Shown here in pieces: positions 1-11,200 of a DNA stretch of 35,984 bases; position 1 is the stretch's first letter; the number at the start of each line of letters is the position of its first letter. The notes beneath the pieces are model-generated. The model saw only the letters and a list, made by a program, of their open reading frames with translations, was not told where the DNA came from and did no database searches. Position numbers and translations under genes: made by a program. The stretch comes from CAYTLW01 sp964438735 (GTDB lineage Bacteria > Myxococcota_A > UBA9042), in assembly GCA_964438735.1 (NCBI GenBank), contig CAYTLW010000079.1, forward strand, positions 1-35,984, in the 5' to 3' direction.

Positions 1-3000
1 ACCTCTTCCCGAGTCTAGGAAACTGGGGAAGTACCTACGGTCCGTCGAACTAGCGCAGGGCAGGCCAACCTGCGGCCTCAGGGGATCGGCTTCACGCAGC
101 GAAACCCCATGTGCGTGTAGTAGCTCGACGAGCTGGTCTTGAGGCGATTGCTGTTGCGGCAATAGCTGCCGCTGGTGTCAGACCACGCCGCCCCGCGTAT
201 CACCGGCGAGCCGTAGTTGCCGACGCTTATCGGGTCGACCGCGGGCGACGAGGCGTAGAACCCGGCGTTGTAGCTATCCTTCGTCCACTCACGCATATTG
301 CCGGCCAGGCCGAGCACGCCGTACACGCTGACGTCGCCCGCGTTCCAGCCTGCCAGCTTGGGCTCCTTGGGTTTACATTGCGCCATGTCGGCCAGCTTGC
401 AGTCTGGCCACTTCTCGCCCCACGGGAATGTGCGCGCCGCCTTGAGGCAGTCACCGGTGGTGGTCTCGCACCCGCCACGGGCGGCCTTTTCCCACTCCGC
501 TTCGGTGGGCAGCCGGCCGCCACGCCACTTGCAGTACGCCGCTGCGACGAAGGCGTTGAGGCAGTTCACGGGGTTGCGCCAGTCGCCTTTGCATTCGTTG
601 GCCGACCCCTTTGGCGGGAGGCATTTGCCGGTCTTTCGGCACACCTCGTATTCGGCCCGCGTGACCTCGTGGCGGTCGATCCAGTAGGGCGACAGGGTGA
701 TCTTGCGTTGCGGGTTTTCGTGGCTCAGGCAGTTCTTGTCCTTGGTCTTGTTGCAGCCGCGGGCGAAGGGACCGCCGGGGATCAACACCATGCCCTTGGG
801 GATCGCGGTGCACTTGCCGGCGGCGCAGACCTTGCCGGCGGCACAGGGCTGACCCGCCATGGCGGAGAGGGGGCCGTGGCTGCACGTGCCGTCCGGCAGG
901 CAGACGTCGGCCGTGCAGGGGTTCTTATCCGAGCAACTCGCCGGGGTCTTGCCGGCGCAATTGGCCCAGGATGAGCAGGTGTCGTGGCCCCAGCGATTCA
1001 GCATGGCCAGCCAGAGCGATTGCTTCTGCTTGTCGTAGGCCATGCCCGCCAGCAGGATGCGGCCGTCTGGCGTGACGTCGATGGGATGGCGCTTGGCCGC
1101 GGCCAGGTTCTGCCCCTTGGCGGTGAAGATCCGCTCGCTGATGCGCTGAGCTTCCGGCCCGAGCAGGCGCAGCCACATCTGGTCGACGTCGCCAGCGCCC
1201 TTCATGGTGCCGGCCAGGGCCAGGCCGCCGTCCGGAAGGGCCGCGAGGCCGGCCACATTGCGAAGACCGGGCAGGGTGTGCTGCCAGAGCAGGCTGCCGC
1301 TCTCCGACAGGCCATAGAGTCGCGGCTGGCCCGCCTGCAGGTCGTGCAGCGTGGAACCTGCGACCACCAGGACCCCGGCCTTGGTGCGCACGATCCCCCG
1401 GGTCCGCGTCGGCCGCATGTCGGCATAGACCTTGCGCCAGGAGAGCGTGCCCACATTGGTCAGCCGGGTGACGACGGGTCCTTCGGCATGCACGTTCAGC
1501 TTGTAGCCACTGCCGGCCACCACCGCGCTCTGGTCGGCCAGGAAGAGCGCCCGTGGGGAGTAGAAGGCGCCCAGATCCTGGCGCACCTTCACCTTCCACA
1601 GCTCTTTGGCAGTCAGGAGGCCATCGCTCAGCTTGATGACCGTGCCAAAGGCGGGGAAGAGGAGCAGGTGTCCCGATCCATCCGGCCACGGCAGCACATC
1701 CTCGGCCACGCCGGGGATCTTGTTCTTGGGCAACGGCCACGCCCAGCGGAAGTTGCCCGCCCGATCCAGGCGGCGTACCCGGGCGTAGTAGGGCTCGCCG
1801 GCGCTGCCGTCGTTGCCGAACGCCACCAGGCCGCCATCGGGGGTGCCCCGCATGGCCATGCCGCTGGGCAGGGCGTCATCTTTGAGCCCCAGGTTGATCG
1901 GTGGCACGTAGAGCTGATTCCAGAGCACCTTTCCAGTGACGGAGAGGCGGGCCGTGAGCCAGTTTCTCTTGTCCTGGGTGCCGATGACGCCGATCTCGCC
2001 GCCGGGCAGGACGCGGGCCGAGCTGATCTCCTGCACTTTGGTGCCCACATCGTGCATCCGGGTGAAGACCTGGGTGTCGTCGCCCGGCTTGCAGCTGCCC
2101 AGAGAACAGAGCCCGGAGAGGTGACATTTATCTTTGGGCTCGCAGGCGAATCCAGGCACCGGCGCATGGGTGCAGCCCTTGCTGCCGCTGCAACCATCGG
2201 CGGTGCAGGGCTGCTGGTCGTCGCAGTCGCCCGGCTTCTTTTTGCCGCACTTGCCCGCCTTGTTGCAGTCCGCGTGGCCCCAACCGTCGGTTCGCAGCAG
2301 CAGCCCGCGCGCCTTGCCGTCCACCTGCTTGCGGCCGACCACGACCAGCCCGCCATCCTTTGACGGCAGGATGTGCTCCAGGATGACCTTGTCGCCCTTG
2401 ATGGCCTGCTGCCACTGCGGATTGCCCATCAGATCGAAGCCGCGGATGAGACCTCTTGTCGGCTTCAAGGGGATGTACTGCTGGCCGGCCGCCACCACCC
2501 GGCCCGCGCCGGTGACCGCCACCGAGCTGCCGCTGTCCAGGGTCGGCGACTTGCGATCCCAGCGCAGCAATCCGTCGTCCCGGAAGCGGGCGATCCAACC
2601 GTGCGGGCCGCTGCCATCGGTCAGCACGCCCACAGCGAGCACGTCGCCGCCGGGCAGCAGCGCCGCGCTCCTGAACTCGCGTCCTTTGATCTTCTTGTCG
2701 AGCGCGCCCACGGTTCGCTGCCAGAGCAGCTTGCCCTTGTCGTCCACACGCAGGACCCAACCCACCTTGACCAGGCCCTTTGTCAGCCGTGTCCAGCCCA
2801 CTGCCACGGCGCTGTCATCTTTCAGCGTGACCATGGACAGGGCGTCGTCTTCTTTGTGTTTGCCCTGCTTGAGCTCCCACACCTTGTCGCCCGCCAGGTC
2901 CGTGCGCACGAACCACGCGTCCCGATCGGTGCCGATCTGCTTGGTGGCCAGCATGAGCGCGCCGCCGTCCAGACGAGGCGTCAGGGCGCGCGCCTCCTCG

Positions 3001-3799
3001 ACCCAGCCGTTGGCGCCGTAGACCTTCTTCCAGGCCGGGTTGCCCGAGCTCGACAGGGCCACCAGGTGCACGTCGGTGTGGTTGTTGGTCGGCGCGATGG
3101 TCTCGGCCAGCAGCAGGTGGCTGGACAGCTCTGCTGCGGCGATGGTGCCGACCGTCGAGGTGGAGCTCCCGGCGATCTTCCAGTTCTTGGGCGACAGATG
3201 CTCCACCTGCCAGACCGTGTCGGCGCTGGCGTCCACCCGCTGGGTCCACGCGTAGACCTTCTGGGGTGAACCCTCCAATCCCTGCCAGGACGTGCCCAGC
3301 AGCAACCATCCACCTGCCGCGAGGGGCACGGCCCGCCGCAGGCGGCCATCGGTGCCCTCCTTGGGCGCGATGGCTGCATCGAAGAACGCCTCCTTGCCAG
3401 TGCTGGCGCACTTGCCCTGCTTGCAGGCCGACGAGAGGGTGCAGACGTTGCCGTCATCGCAAGGCGCGCCGTCGTCGTTGACCGCGATGCACTTGAAGCC
3501 GGCCACGTCGCCCTTGGTGCAGACGGCCTTCTGGCAGGGCTTGAGCGGGATCTCGCAGACCACCGCCGCGCCGGCTTTGCAGGCGCCGTCCGTACAGCTG
3601 TCGTTGACCGTGCACGGGTTGCCGTCGGCGTCGCAGCTGGCCTTGTTCTTGGCGGCCTTGTCGAAGCTGCATTTGCCCGTTTTGGCGTCGCATTTATCCA
3701 CGGTGCAGCCGTTGCCGTCGTCGCAGTTGGACTTGTTGTGCAGGCAGCCGGTGGCCGGATGACAGAGATCGCTGGTGCACAGGTCGCCATCGTCGCACT

Positions 3800-5600
3800 T
3801 CTTCTTGGCTGTGACCTTGCACGCCCCCTTGCTGCAGGCGGCTTTGGCGGTGCAGACCCCGTCGTCGGGGCAGGGTGTGCCATCGGTCAGCAGCTTGGCC
3901 TGGCACTGGCCGGTAACCGGATTGCAGACGTTATCGGCGCATGGTCCCAGGTTGGCCGGGCATTGCACGGTGGACAATGGCGCCGGCTTGCAGACCGGCT
4001 GCTTGCCCGACTTGTCGCAGTACCAGGTGCCGTTGCACAGGTTGCCATCGTCCTTGCCAGCGCAGTCGGCGTTGATGACGCACTCACACGTCTTGGTGCC
4101 GCCCTGGCACTGGCCATAGACGCAGACCTCGTTCTTGGTGCACGTATCCTTGTCATCGCACAGGCTGCCATTGGCCACCGGCGCCAGCGAGCACTTGCCC
4201 GTTTTGGGCTGGCATTTCGCCTTGAGGCAGTCCGTATCGTTCACCGTCTGGCAGGTCACGATGGACGCCTTGTTGAGCTGACAGGTGGGCGGCGTGGCCG
4301 CCTTGTTGCAGAACAGGATGCCGTTGCATAGATCGCCGTCATCCTCAGCGGCGCACTCGCTGTCGGTCTTGCATGTGCAGGTGAATGTGCCGGCCGTGCA
4401 CTTGCCTTTCTGGCAGACATCGCCCGTGGTGCAGGAGTCGCCATCGCTGCAGGGCGTGAAGCCCTTGGACGGTTCGGTGGTCGCCACCCAGTTGCACTTG
4501 TTGCTGGCTTCGTCACAGACGCTGACCGCTTCTTCCACGGGCATCGGCTCGCACTTTCCCGTCTTGGGCTGGCAGGCGGTCTTCGTGCAGGCGGTATTGG
4601 CCACCGTCGGGCAGGTGATGGTCGACGAGGGGTTCAGGTCACAGGTACCCGTCGTCAGGTTGCAGAAGAGGGTGCCGTTGCACTTGTCGCCGTCTTCCTT
4701 GGCGGCGCAGTCGGCGTCGGACGTGCACAGGCAGGTATTGGTCGCGCCGCCGCAGACCCCGCCCGAACAGGTCTCGCCCACAGTGCAGGCGTCCTTGTCA
4801 TCGCACTTGGTGCCCGCCTGCACCGCCTTGGGGCCGCACAAGCCGGTCTTTGCTTCGCAGGCGTTGACCAGGCAGCCGTTGGTCGAGTTCTCCTGGCACT
4901 TCACCACCGAGCCCGGATTGACCACACACTTCGGTGGCTGGCTCGTCTTGTCGCAATACAGCACCCCGTTGCACAGGTCGCCATCGTCCTGGCCGGCGCA
5001 GTCCACATCCGACTTGCAGGTGCACACCTCGCTGCCGCCGCAGCTGCCGTCGGTGCACACATCGCCGCTGGTGCAGACGTCGCCATCATCGCAGGGCGTG
5101 TCGTCAGGGCGCTTCTTGGTGCCGCATGCTCCGGTCGTCGGATCGCAGGTGGCGGTCACGCAGACCCCATCCCCCTGGCTGCAATCGGGCACGCTGGCTG
5201 GATTGACCTTGCATGACCAGGGAAAGGCCTGCTTGTCGCAGAACAGGGTGCCGTTGCAGGCGTTGTTGTCGTCGTGCGAGTCGCAGTCCTTGTCGGTGTC
5301 GCAATGACACCACGAAGCGCTACCGGCAGCGCATTTGCCGGCCTTGCAGCTATCTCCCACCGTGCACGGATCGCCATCTTCGCAGGCGGCGCTGTCATTG
5401 TGCCCGGCCATGGCGCAGGTGCCGGTCTTGGCATCACATCGATTCTCCGCGCAGACGGTGTCCTTGTCACCGGCGCAGACCACCACCGACTTCGGATCGA
5501 CCGCGCATCGCCCGGCGCCCGCCTCGCCGAGACAGACGAATTTGCCGTTGCAGGCATTGTCGTCGTCGAGACTGGCGCAGTCGGCATCTTCGGCACACGT
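3800..5600 (-). repeat. Six tandem Cys-rich modules (about 290 bp each)
   Basis: Within the giant lipoprotein frame a unit of about 95 codons recurs six times. Each unit starts with a Cys-x-x-Asp-x-(Asp/Glu)-Cys cluster, then a Cys-Asn-Gly, a Cys near an Asn-Pro-x-Ser, a Thr-Gly-x-Cys and a Cys-(Asp/Glu/Ser)-Asp-(Gly/Lys)-Asp-x-Cys-Thr. The protein motif is conserved but the units differ at DNA level, so this is an old protein repeat, not a young satellite. Degenerate further modules continue to about 3400. Confidence 0.8.
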
Positions 5601-5678
5601 CCCCAGGACGAGCGCGCCATCGGTCACCCGCGCGTCCGTGCCATCGCCAGCGTCCTCGCCAGGATTGCCGCAACCGAG

Positions 5679-5681
5679 CTA
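5679..5681 (-). other. In-frame TAG at the lipobox -3 codon
   Basis: This codon lies between a complete hydrophobic signal core (codons 11-22) and Leu-Gly-Cys at codons 24-26. A single T-to-A change from TTG (Leu) would produce it, and Leu is the usual lipobox -3 residue. TAG is used as an ordinary stop elsewhere in the window (8047-8049, 14106-14104, 20112-20114), so it is not a reassigned sense codon. Confidence 0.85.
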
Positions 5682-5928
5682 CAAGCAGACCGCTGCCAAG
5701 GTGGCGAACAGGCGGATTCCTGACCCGAGCCGAAGTCTGCTCATCATGCCCTCTTTCGCTGCACTGACTGTGAATCTGGCCGGTGCGGCCCGTCCGGGAA
5801 ATGTAGCTTTCGCTGGCGTCGATGGCCACTGTGATAGAGAGGGGGGAACATGCAGGCGGCCGGCGGCCACACTGTGGGCATGATTCGGGCGCCGAGAACC
5901 AGGAATTGAGCACTTGCGAGGTAGTTTT

Positions 5929-8049
5929 ATGATATGTGAGGGTCTGACACCTCGGTTCACACTTTGGCTCGCTGCTGTCTTCGCGACCCTGGCGCCGTCG
6001 ATGGTCGACGCGGCGCCGGAGCGGACGCATGACATCGTCGCCGAGGATTATTTCTCGCTGTCCTGGATCATCGATGTGGCGGCCTCGCCCGATGGCGGCC
6101 AGGCTGTGTGGGCGGAGATGCGCTGGGAGCCGCCGGAGAAGACGCGCAATATCGACCTGTGGATCGTGGATGTGCGCAGCAAGGCGACGCGGCGGCTGAC
6201 CTTTGATTTTGCCGCTGATTCGTCTCCGCAGTGGAGTCCGGATGGGCGGTGGATCTATTTCCGCAGCGGGCGCAAGCGGGCTGGGGAGAAGAAGCCGCCC
6301 TTTGATGGCAAGGGCCAGGTGTGGCGGATCCGGCCCGATGGGTCCGACCTGACGCCGGTCACGAGGGTGCGCAAAGGCGTTGGGGCGTTCCAGCTGTCGA
6401 CTGATGGGCGCTGGCTGTACTACGTGCGATCGGACGAGCACGTGGCCAAGGATCGCTGGAAGAAGCTGCGCAAGAAACACAAGAAACTCACCTACGGCGA
6501 TGGCGTCGAGAAGATGTCCCAGCTGTGGCGGCTGGACCTGTTGCACTGGCGGGCGGACAAGCTCATCGACGACAAGCGCGTCATCAACGCCTTTCACGTC
6601 AGCCCCGATGGCGGCCGGATCGCCATGCAGACCACGCCAAATCGCAAGCTGATCTACAACGAGGGGCACTCGCGCATCGACGTATGGAATGCGGCCAGCA
6701 AGAAGATCGCGCCGCTGCCCGACAAGCTCTGGCGGACCGATGCGCCGTCGCCCTACGGCTGGCTGCTGGCGCCCCGCTGGTCCGATGACGGGCGCAAGCT
6801 GGCGTTCCGGGTCGATTTCGACGGCTATCCCGGCGAGACCTTCGTGGCCACCTTCGACGACACCGGACACAAGGGCACCCAGAAGCTGAACCGGAAGTGG
6901 CAGGAGCATGGCGAGGGCGGCCGCTTGCGCTGGTGGCCGGGGCGACACGATCTCTGCCTGCTGGCCGACAGCCAGGCGCTCAATCGGGTCTACTGCGTGC
7001 GCGACATCAAGGTCGGCAAGGATGGCAAGGCCGACCACGGCGATACGACCATCTTCACCGCCGCCGAGACGGGCAATGTGGGGCCCTTCGACCTGACGGC
7101 GAAGGGGCGGCTGGTCTTCGTCAAGTCGGATCTGGCCCACGGCCCGGACGTCTTCGTGGCCAACAAGCCGGGCACCGCCAGCACCAGGCTGACCAATACC
7201 AACCCGCAGATGGACACCTGGAAGCTGCCGAGCATCGAGCGGGTGGCGTTCAAGAGCGCCGATGGCAGCCGTGTCGAGGGCATCCTCGAGCTGCCGCCGG
7301 GCTACAAGAAGGGCTCGGGTCCGCTGCCCTTCGTGCTGGAGATTCACGGCGGACCGACGGCGTCGACCAAGGCGGCGTTGCGCTTCTGGATCTACGGCCG
7401 GACCTTGTTTGCCGCCCGGGGTTGGGCGCTGCTGAGCGTCAACTATCGCGGCTCGACCGGCTACGGCGACAAATTCATGACCCAGCTCATCGGCCACAAG
7501 AACGATCGCGACGTGGAAGACCTGCAGGCGGGTCTGCAAGCGATGATCGATCGCGGAATCGCCGACCCCAAACGCATGGCGGTGATGGGCTGGTCCAATG
7601 GCGGCTACCTGACCAACTGCATGATCACCCGCGACAATCGCTTCAAGGCGGCGAGCAGCGGCGCCGGCATCTTCGACACGGTGGTGCAGTGGATGGCCGA
7701 GGATACGCCGGGGCACGTGGTCAACTTCAACAAGGGCCTGCCCTGGACCGCTGGCGAGGCCATGCGCAAGTCGGCGCCGCTATACAACGCCCACAAGATC
7801 CGCACCCCGACGCTGATTCATGTGGGCAGCAAGGACGCCCGCACGCCGACCGTTCACAGCACGGGCCTGTACCGGGCGCTTCGATTCTACCTGAAGGTGC
7901 CCTCTGAGCTGGTCATCTATCCCGGCGAGCCGCACGGATTGCGTCAATATGCCCACCGCAAGGCCAAGATGGCCTGGGACCTGGCGTGGTTCGACCACCA
8001 CGTGCTTGGCGGTAAGGGGGTCGATGGCAAGGCGAAGAAGAAGAAGTAG
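5929..8049 (+). CDS. Exported S9 family (prolyl oligopeptidase-type) serine peptidase
   Basis: This is a 706-residue secreted alpha/beta-hydrolase peptidase. I chose ATG 5929 because GAGGTAG lies 4 to 10 bases upstream; a TTG at 5914 would add five residues and absorb the ribosome site. Residues 1-28 form a signal peptide ending near Val-Asp-Ala-Ala. Residues ~35-420 are a WD40/TolB-like propeller with repeated SPDG- and SDDGR-type turns. Residues ~450-690 are the catalytic domain, with HGGP oxyanion loop, GWSNGG nucleophile Ser556, Asp636 and His669. The order and spacing match the S9C acylaminoacyl-peptidase/DPP branch. It should cleave short peptides in the periplasm or outside the cell. 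The C terminus ends in a Lys-rich tail. The gene is divergent from the giant Cys-rich lipoprotein and shares a ~180 bp upstream region with it. The exact substrate cannot be read from sequence. Confidence 0.93.
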   Translation: MICEGLTPRFTLWLAAVFATLAPSMVDAAPERTHDIVAEDYFSLSWIIDVAASPDGGQAVWAEMRWEPPEKTRNIDLWIVDVRSKATRRLTFDFAADSSPQWSPDGRWIYFRSGRKRAGEKKPPFDGKGQVWRIRPDGSDLTPVTRVRKGVGAFQLSTDGRWLYYVRSDEHVAKDRWKKLRKKHKKLTYGDGVEKMSQLWRLDLLHWRADKLIDDKRVINAFHVSPDGGRIAMQTTPNRKLIYNEGHSRIDVWNAASKKIAPLPDKLWRTDAPSPYGWLLAPRWSDDGRKLAFRVDFDGYPGETFVATFDDTGHKGTQKLNRKWQEHGEGGRLRWWPGRHDLCLLADSQALNRVYCVRDIKVGKDGKADHGDTTIFTAAETGNVGPFDLTAKGRLVFVKSDLAHGPDVFVANKPGTASTRLTNTNPQMDTWKLPSIERVAFKSADGSRVEGILELPPGYKKGSGPLPFVLEIHGGPTASTKAALRFWIYGRTLFAARGWALLSVNYRGSTGYGDKFMTQLIGHKNDRDVEDLQAGLQAMIDRGIADPKRMAVMGWSNGGYLTNCMITRDNRFKAASSGAGIFDTVVQWMAEDTPGHVVNFNKGLPWTAGEAMRKSAPLYNAHKIRTPTLIHVGSKDARTPTVHSTGLYRALRFYLKVPSELVIYPGEPHGLRQYAHRKAKMAWDLAWFDHHVLGGKGVDGKAKKKK

Positions 8050-8062
8050 GGCACCCGGGGGC

Positions 8063-8078
8063 CTTGCACCCATGCAAG
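8063..8078 (+). terminator. Short hairpin after the S9 peptidase gene
   Basis: CTTGCA and TGCAAG form a perfect 6-bp stem around a four-base loop, 14 bases after the stop codon. There is no T-tract, so it is at best a weak or Rho-assisted terminator or a 3' end stabiliser. Stems of this size arise by chance in DNA this GC-rich. Confidence 0.3.
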
Positions 8079-8186
8079 CGCGCACGTACGCACGCGGACA
8101 TTGAGAAGCCCGTCCGGAACGCATAGGATGCCGGCTCGGAGGGGGACACCGAACACAGGCCGCCGTGCGCCCTTCGGCCACCGGCA

Positions 8187-8201
8187 GCGTGTCGGACACG
8201 C
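8187..8201. promoter_or_regulatory. 15-bp palindrome upstream of the TIG lipoprotein gene
   Basis: GCGTGTCGGACACGC is a perfect 7-1-7 palindrome ending 13 bases before the ATG at 8215. Its position suits an operator or a ribosome-site-occluding hairpin, and no ordinary Shine-Dalgarno is visible there. No regulator gene adjoins it. Confidence 0.35.
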
Positions 8202-8214
8202 AACGGACCACTTG

Positions 8215-11200
8215 ATGTCGATCCGCCCCCCCTCTCTCGCCCCCCTCGCCGCCCTGGCACTCTTGTTGGCGAGTTGTTCCCCCGCCCCCGACGGCCCCTC
8301 CACCACGGAGACCGACGCCGGTCAGCCCGACATTCCCATCCAGATCGACGGCAGCGACTCCGGGCCCCAGCCCGGCGATCCGTGGATCGACCTGGTCGCC
8401 CCCGACCGCGGCCCCCTCGAGGGCGGGGTCGAGGTGGAGATCCGCGGCCAGGAGTTCGATCCGGGCGTGCGCGTCTGGTTCGGCGAGACCGAGGCGAAGG
8501 TCGACTACATGGCGGGCACCACCCGCATCTTCGTGACCGCGCCGTCGGCGCTGATACCGGGCGCGGCCGATGTGCGTATCCGCAACAAGGATGGCAGCCA
8601 GGCCATGCGCAAGCGCGGCTTCGCCTACCTTGCCCATGTCACCGCCGACGCCTTTGAACCTGCTCGCGGCCCGCACCTGGGCGGCACCGTGATGACCGTA
8701 CGTGGCGAGGGCTTCCTGCCCGGCGATCGCGTGCTGGTCGGCTGGCGCAGCGCCGTCTCGTCCAAGGTGGTCGATTCGAACACCATCGTCGCCATCACGC
8801 CGCCCTATACCCTGCTGCCCGACCAGGATCGCGTCGACGTGGTGGTCGCGGTCCGCCATGGCAGCGGCTTGACCGTGCTCGACGACACCTGGGAGTACGG
8901 CCGCGTGCCCGAGGTGCGGCGGGTCGACCCGGCGACCGTGCCCATGGCCGGCGGCGACGCCACCCTGGTCGGTGAAGCCATGGGCAACATCGGCACCGGC
9001 TGGGCCGACGGCGTGCTCATCCAACTCTCCGACGGCGACGCCTCCAGCAGCCGCGGCGCCAAGATGCCGGCCCGCGACCTGATCGACCCCGCCGCCAAAC
9101 CCGGCGCCGTGCCCTTGCTGGTTGACGGGCCATTTGGTCCCTCCGTGCTGGATCCCGCCTTTGCCTACGTCGACGGCAGCAAGCTGGCGGTCTACGGCGC
9201 GGTGCCCGATACCGGACCGACCGCCGGCGGCACCCAGGTGGCGATCCTCGCCGATACCGCTGGCAAGAAGGTGACCGGCGTACGCTTCGGCGACGCGTCG
9301 GCCAAGTTCGAACTCAAGAAGGGCACGCTCCTGGCCACCCTGCCGCCCGGTGACAAGGGCAAGGTCGCGCTGCGGTTGGAGACGGTTGGCGGCACGGCGA
9401 CGCTGCCTGATGGATTCACGTATTACACCCAGACCAAGCTGGACACCGTCGAACCAGCAGAGGGCCCGGCGGCCGGTGGCACTTCGGTCAAGGTGCGCGG
9501 CAAGGGCTTCGCGGCCGGCTGCACGGTTCGCTTCGGGACCTACCTCGCGACCATCCTGGACGTCAGCCCCAACGGCACCGTCATCGAAGCGACGACGCCG
9601 CGCGGCGCCCCGGGGCCGGTCGATGTGCAGGTGCGCTGCGGCAGCGTACAGGCGACGGCGATCTCGGCCTTCAACTACCTGCTCAGCGGGCCACGAATTG
9701 ATGCCGTCGTGCCGGCTTCGGGCGCCACCGGCGGCGGCTCCGAGGTGACCATCCATGGCAGCGGCTTCGTCAAGGGCATGACCGTGCTCTTCGGCGGCAA
9801 GCTCGGCAAGGGCGTCAACGTGCTGGATTCCGGCCGCCTGCGGGTGCGCACACCGCCCCACGATCCCGGCCCCGTGACCGTGGACGTGGTGGTCGACAAC
9901 ACCTGGGACAGCCTCATCGACGGCTACCTCTACTTCAGCCCGACCAATCCCTACGGCGGCACCTATGGCCAGCCGGTGAAGGGCACCGTCAACGTCACCG
10001 TGCTCGACATCTACACCCTCAAGCCGCTGGAGAAGGCCTGGGTCCAGGTGGGCCAGCCTGGCGAGCCGGGGTACCCGCAATATGGCGGCTGGACCAACGA
10101 CCAGGGGCAGGCGGTCTTCGCCGGCGCCGACCTGCACCCGCCGATCACCGTGTCGGCCACCAAGCTGCAGTATTCGGCCTCGTCGATCGTGCACTTCGAC
10201 GCCACCAACGCCACGCTGCTGCTCTTCCCCTGGAATCCGCCCAGCACCGGCCCCGGCAAACCGCCCACGGGCCCGCCCTACGCCACGCTGGAGGGCAAGG
10301 TCCTGGACCTGGATAAGTACATGCTGGTGCCGCCGACCAACTGCACCGGCCAGGCGCCCATCTGCAAGTTCTGCAAGGTGGACGAGGACTGCAAACCCGA
10401 ATCGGATTCGGACACCAATACCTATCGCTGCGCCGCATCGGGTGGCGACGGCGGGCGCTGCTTCCCGCTGTGCAAGCCGGAGCTGGAGACCACCTCGCAG
10501 GCTGTCTGCAACAAGGGCTTCTCATGCGTCGGCGACCTCAAGGACACCTCCCTGCACGTCTGCAAGCCCTCCATCGGCATCCGGCGGGTGGAATGTCGCA
10601 CCTCGATTCGCAGCATGAATGGCGTCAACCCCAATCCGGGTACGGCGGCCAAGGTGGACGAGAAGACCGGCGAGTTCATGATCAGCTCGCGCGTCGACGA
10701 GCTCGCCCTGTACTGCGTTGGTGGCTACGACACCCATGAGGGCGAGTTCCTGCCCACGGCGATGGGCGTGCGGCGGCACATCTTCCCCGTGCCCAACGAC
10801 ACGGTGAAGAACCTCGACATCCTGCTCAACATCCCGCTCAAGCGCGACCTGGACGTCTGGCTGGATCACCCTCCGAAGTACTTCCCGGCGGAGACCAAGG
10901 GCAAGCTGGCGCTGGAGGCCTGGCTCTTCCTGGGTTCCGATGGCTTCATCCCCATCTATCAGCCGCCATCACCCCCCGGCAAAGCCGCAGGTGTGCCCCT
11001 GGTGGACGTCAAAGATGACATGATCCTGCCCACCCAGCCCCTGTTGCTGCCCAAGGAGCTGACCGACACCACGTATACCTATCGGGCCGTGGCCAGCTTC
11101 GGCGACAGCCAGTCCTCGCCCATGTCGGGCACCTTCCACGACGGCATCGTCTCGCCCGGCGATACGAACAGGTTGGTGCGCAAGGCCAACGGCGACTGGG

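Larger units (their letters stand above)
78..5747 (-). pseudogene. Giant Cys-rich lipoprotein with C-terminal FGE-like domain; in-frame TAG in signal peptide
   Basis: The reading frame runs from ATG at 5747 (second ATG at 5744, AGAGG just upstream) to TGA at 80-78. It contains one internal TAG at 5681-5679, codon 23. Codons 1-26 read as a lipoprotein signal (basic start, hydrophobic core, then stop-Leu-Gly-Cys), so the stop sits at lipobox position -3. After the lipid Cys the frame stays open for over 1,860 codons. Six tandem Cys-rich modules of about 95 residues come first, with recurring CNG, CDDGD and TGxC elements. Two blocks of Trp-, Gly- and Leu-rich repeats resembling a beta-propeller follow, separated by short Cys modules. 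The last ~250 residues are an FGE/SUMF1-like fold (GRLPTEAEWEKAARGG, GLAGNMREW, MGFRC). The first Cu-ligand Cys is present (SYC) but the second is not, so formylglycine synthesis is unlikely. If expressed it would be a lipid-anchored cell-surface protein. The first usable start after the TAG is GTG 5627, which would lack any export signal. It may be a pseudogene, a readthrough gene or a base-call error. Confidence 0.8.

Noticed and set aside
1..77. Left edge, downstream of the giant lipoprotein gene
   Set aside because: Only a 4-bp GGCC repeat is visible; there is not enough to call a terminator or another gene.
3800..5600. Tandem repeats considered as a CRISPR array
   Set aside because: The units are ~290 bp, diverged at DNA level and conserved only as protein Cys modules.
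5679..5681. Alternative genetic code with TAG as a sense codon
   Set aside because: TAG terminates at least three other well-supported genes here (8047-8049, 14106-14104, 20112-20114).
5906..5933. Sigma-70-like TTGAGC-16-TATGAT before the S9 peptidase
   Set aside because: The -10 box overlaps the chosen ATG, so transcription would start inside the signal peptide; the ribosome site favours ATG 5929.
5467..7716. Very long open frame on the minus strand opposite the S9 peptidase
   Set aside because: Its composition is that of an antisense shadow in GC-rich DNA (Arg, Ala, His, Leu excess, no motif), and the plus-strand frame has all peptidase motifs.
7780..10194. 804-codon minus-strand frame opposite the TIG lipoprotein
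   Set aside because: It has a His/Ala/Gly/Val-rich shadow composition. The opposite strand encodes clear TIG repeats and a signal peptide.
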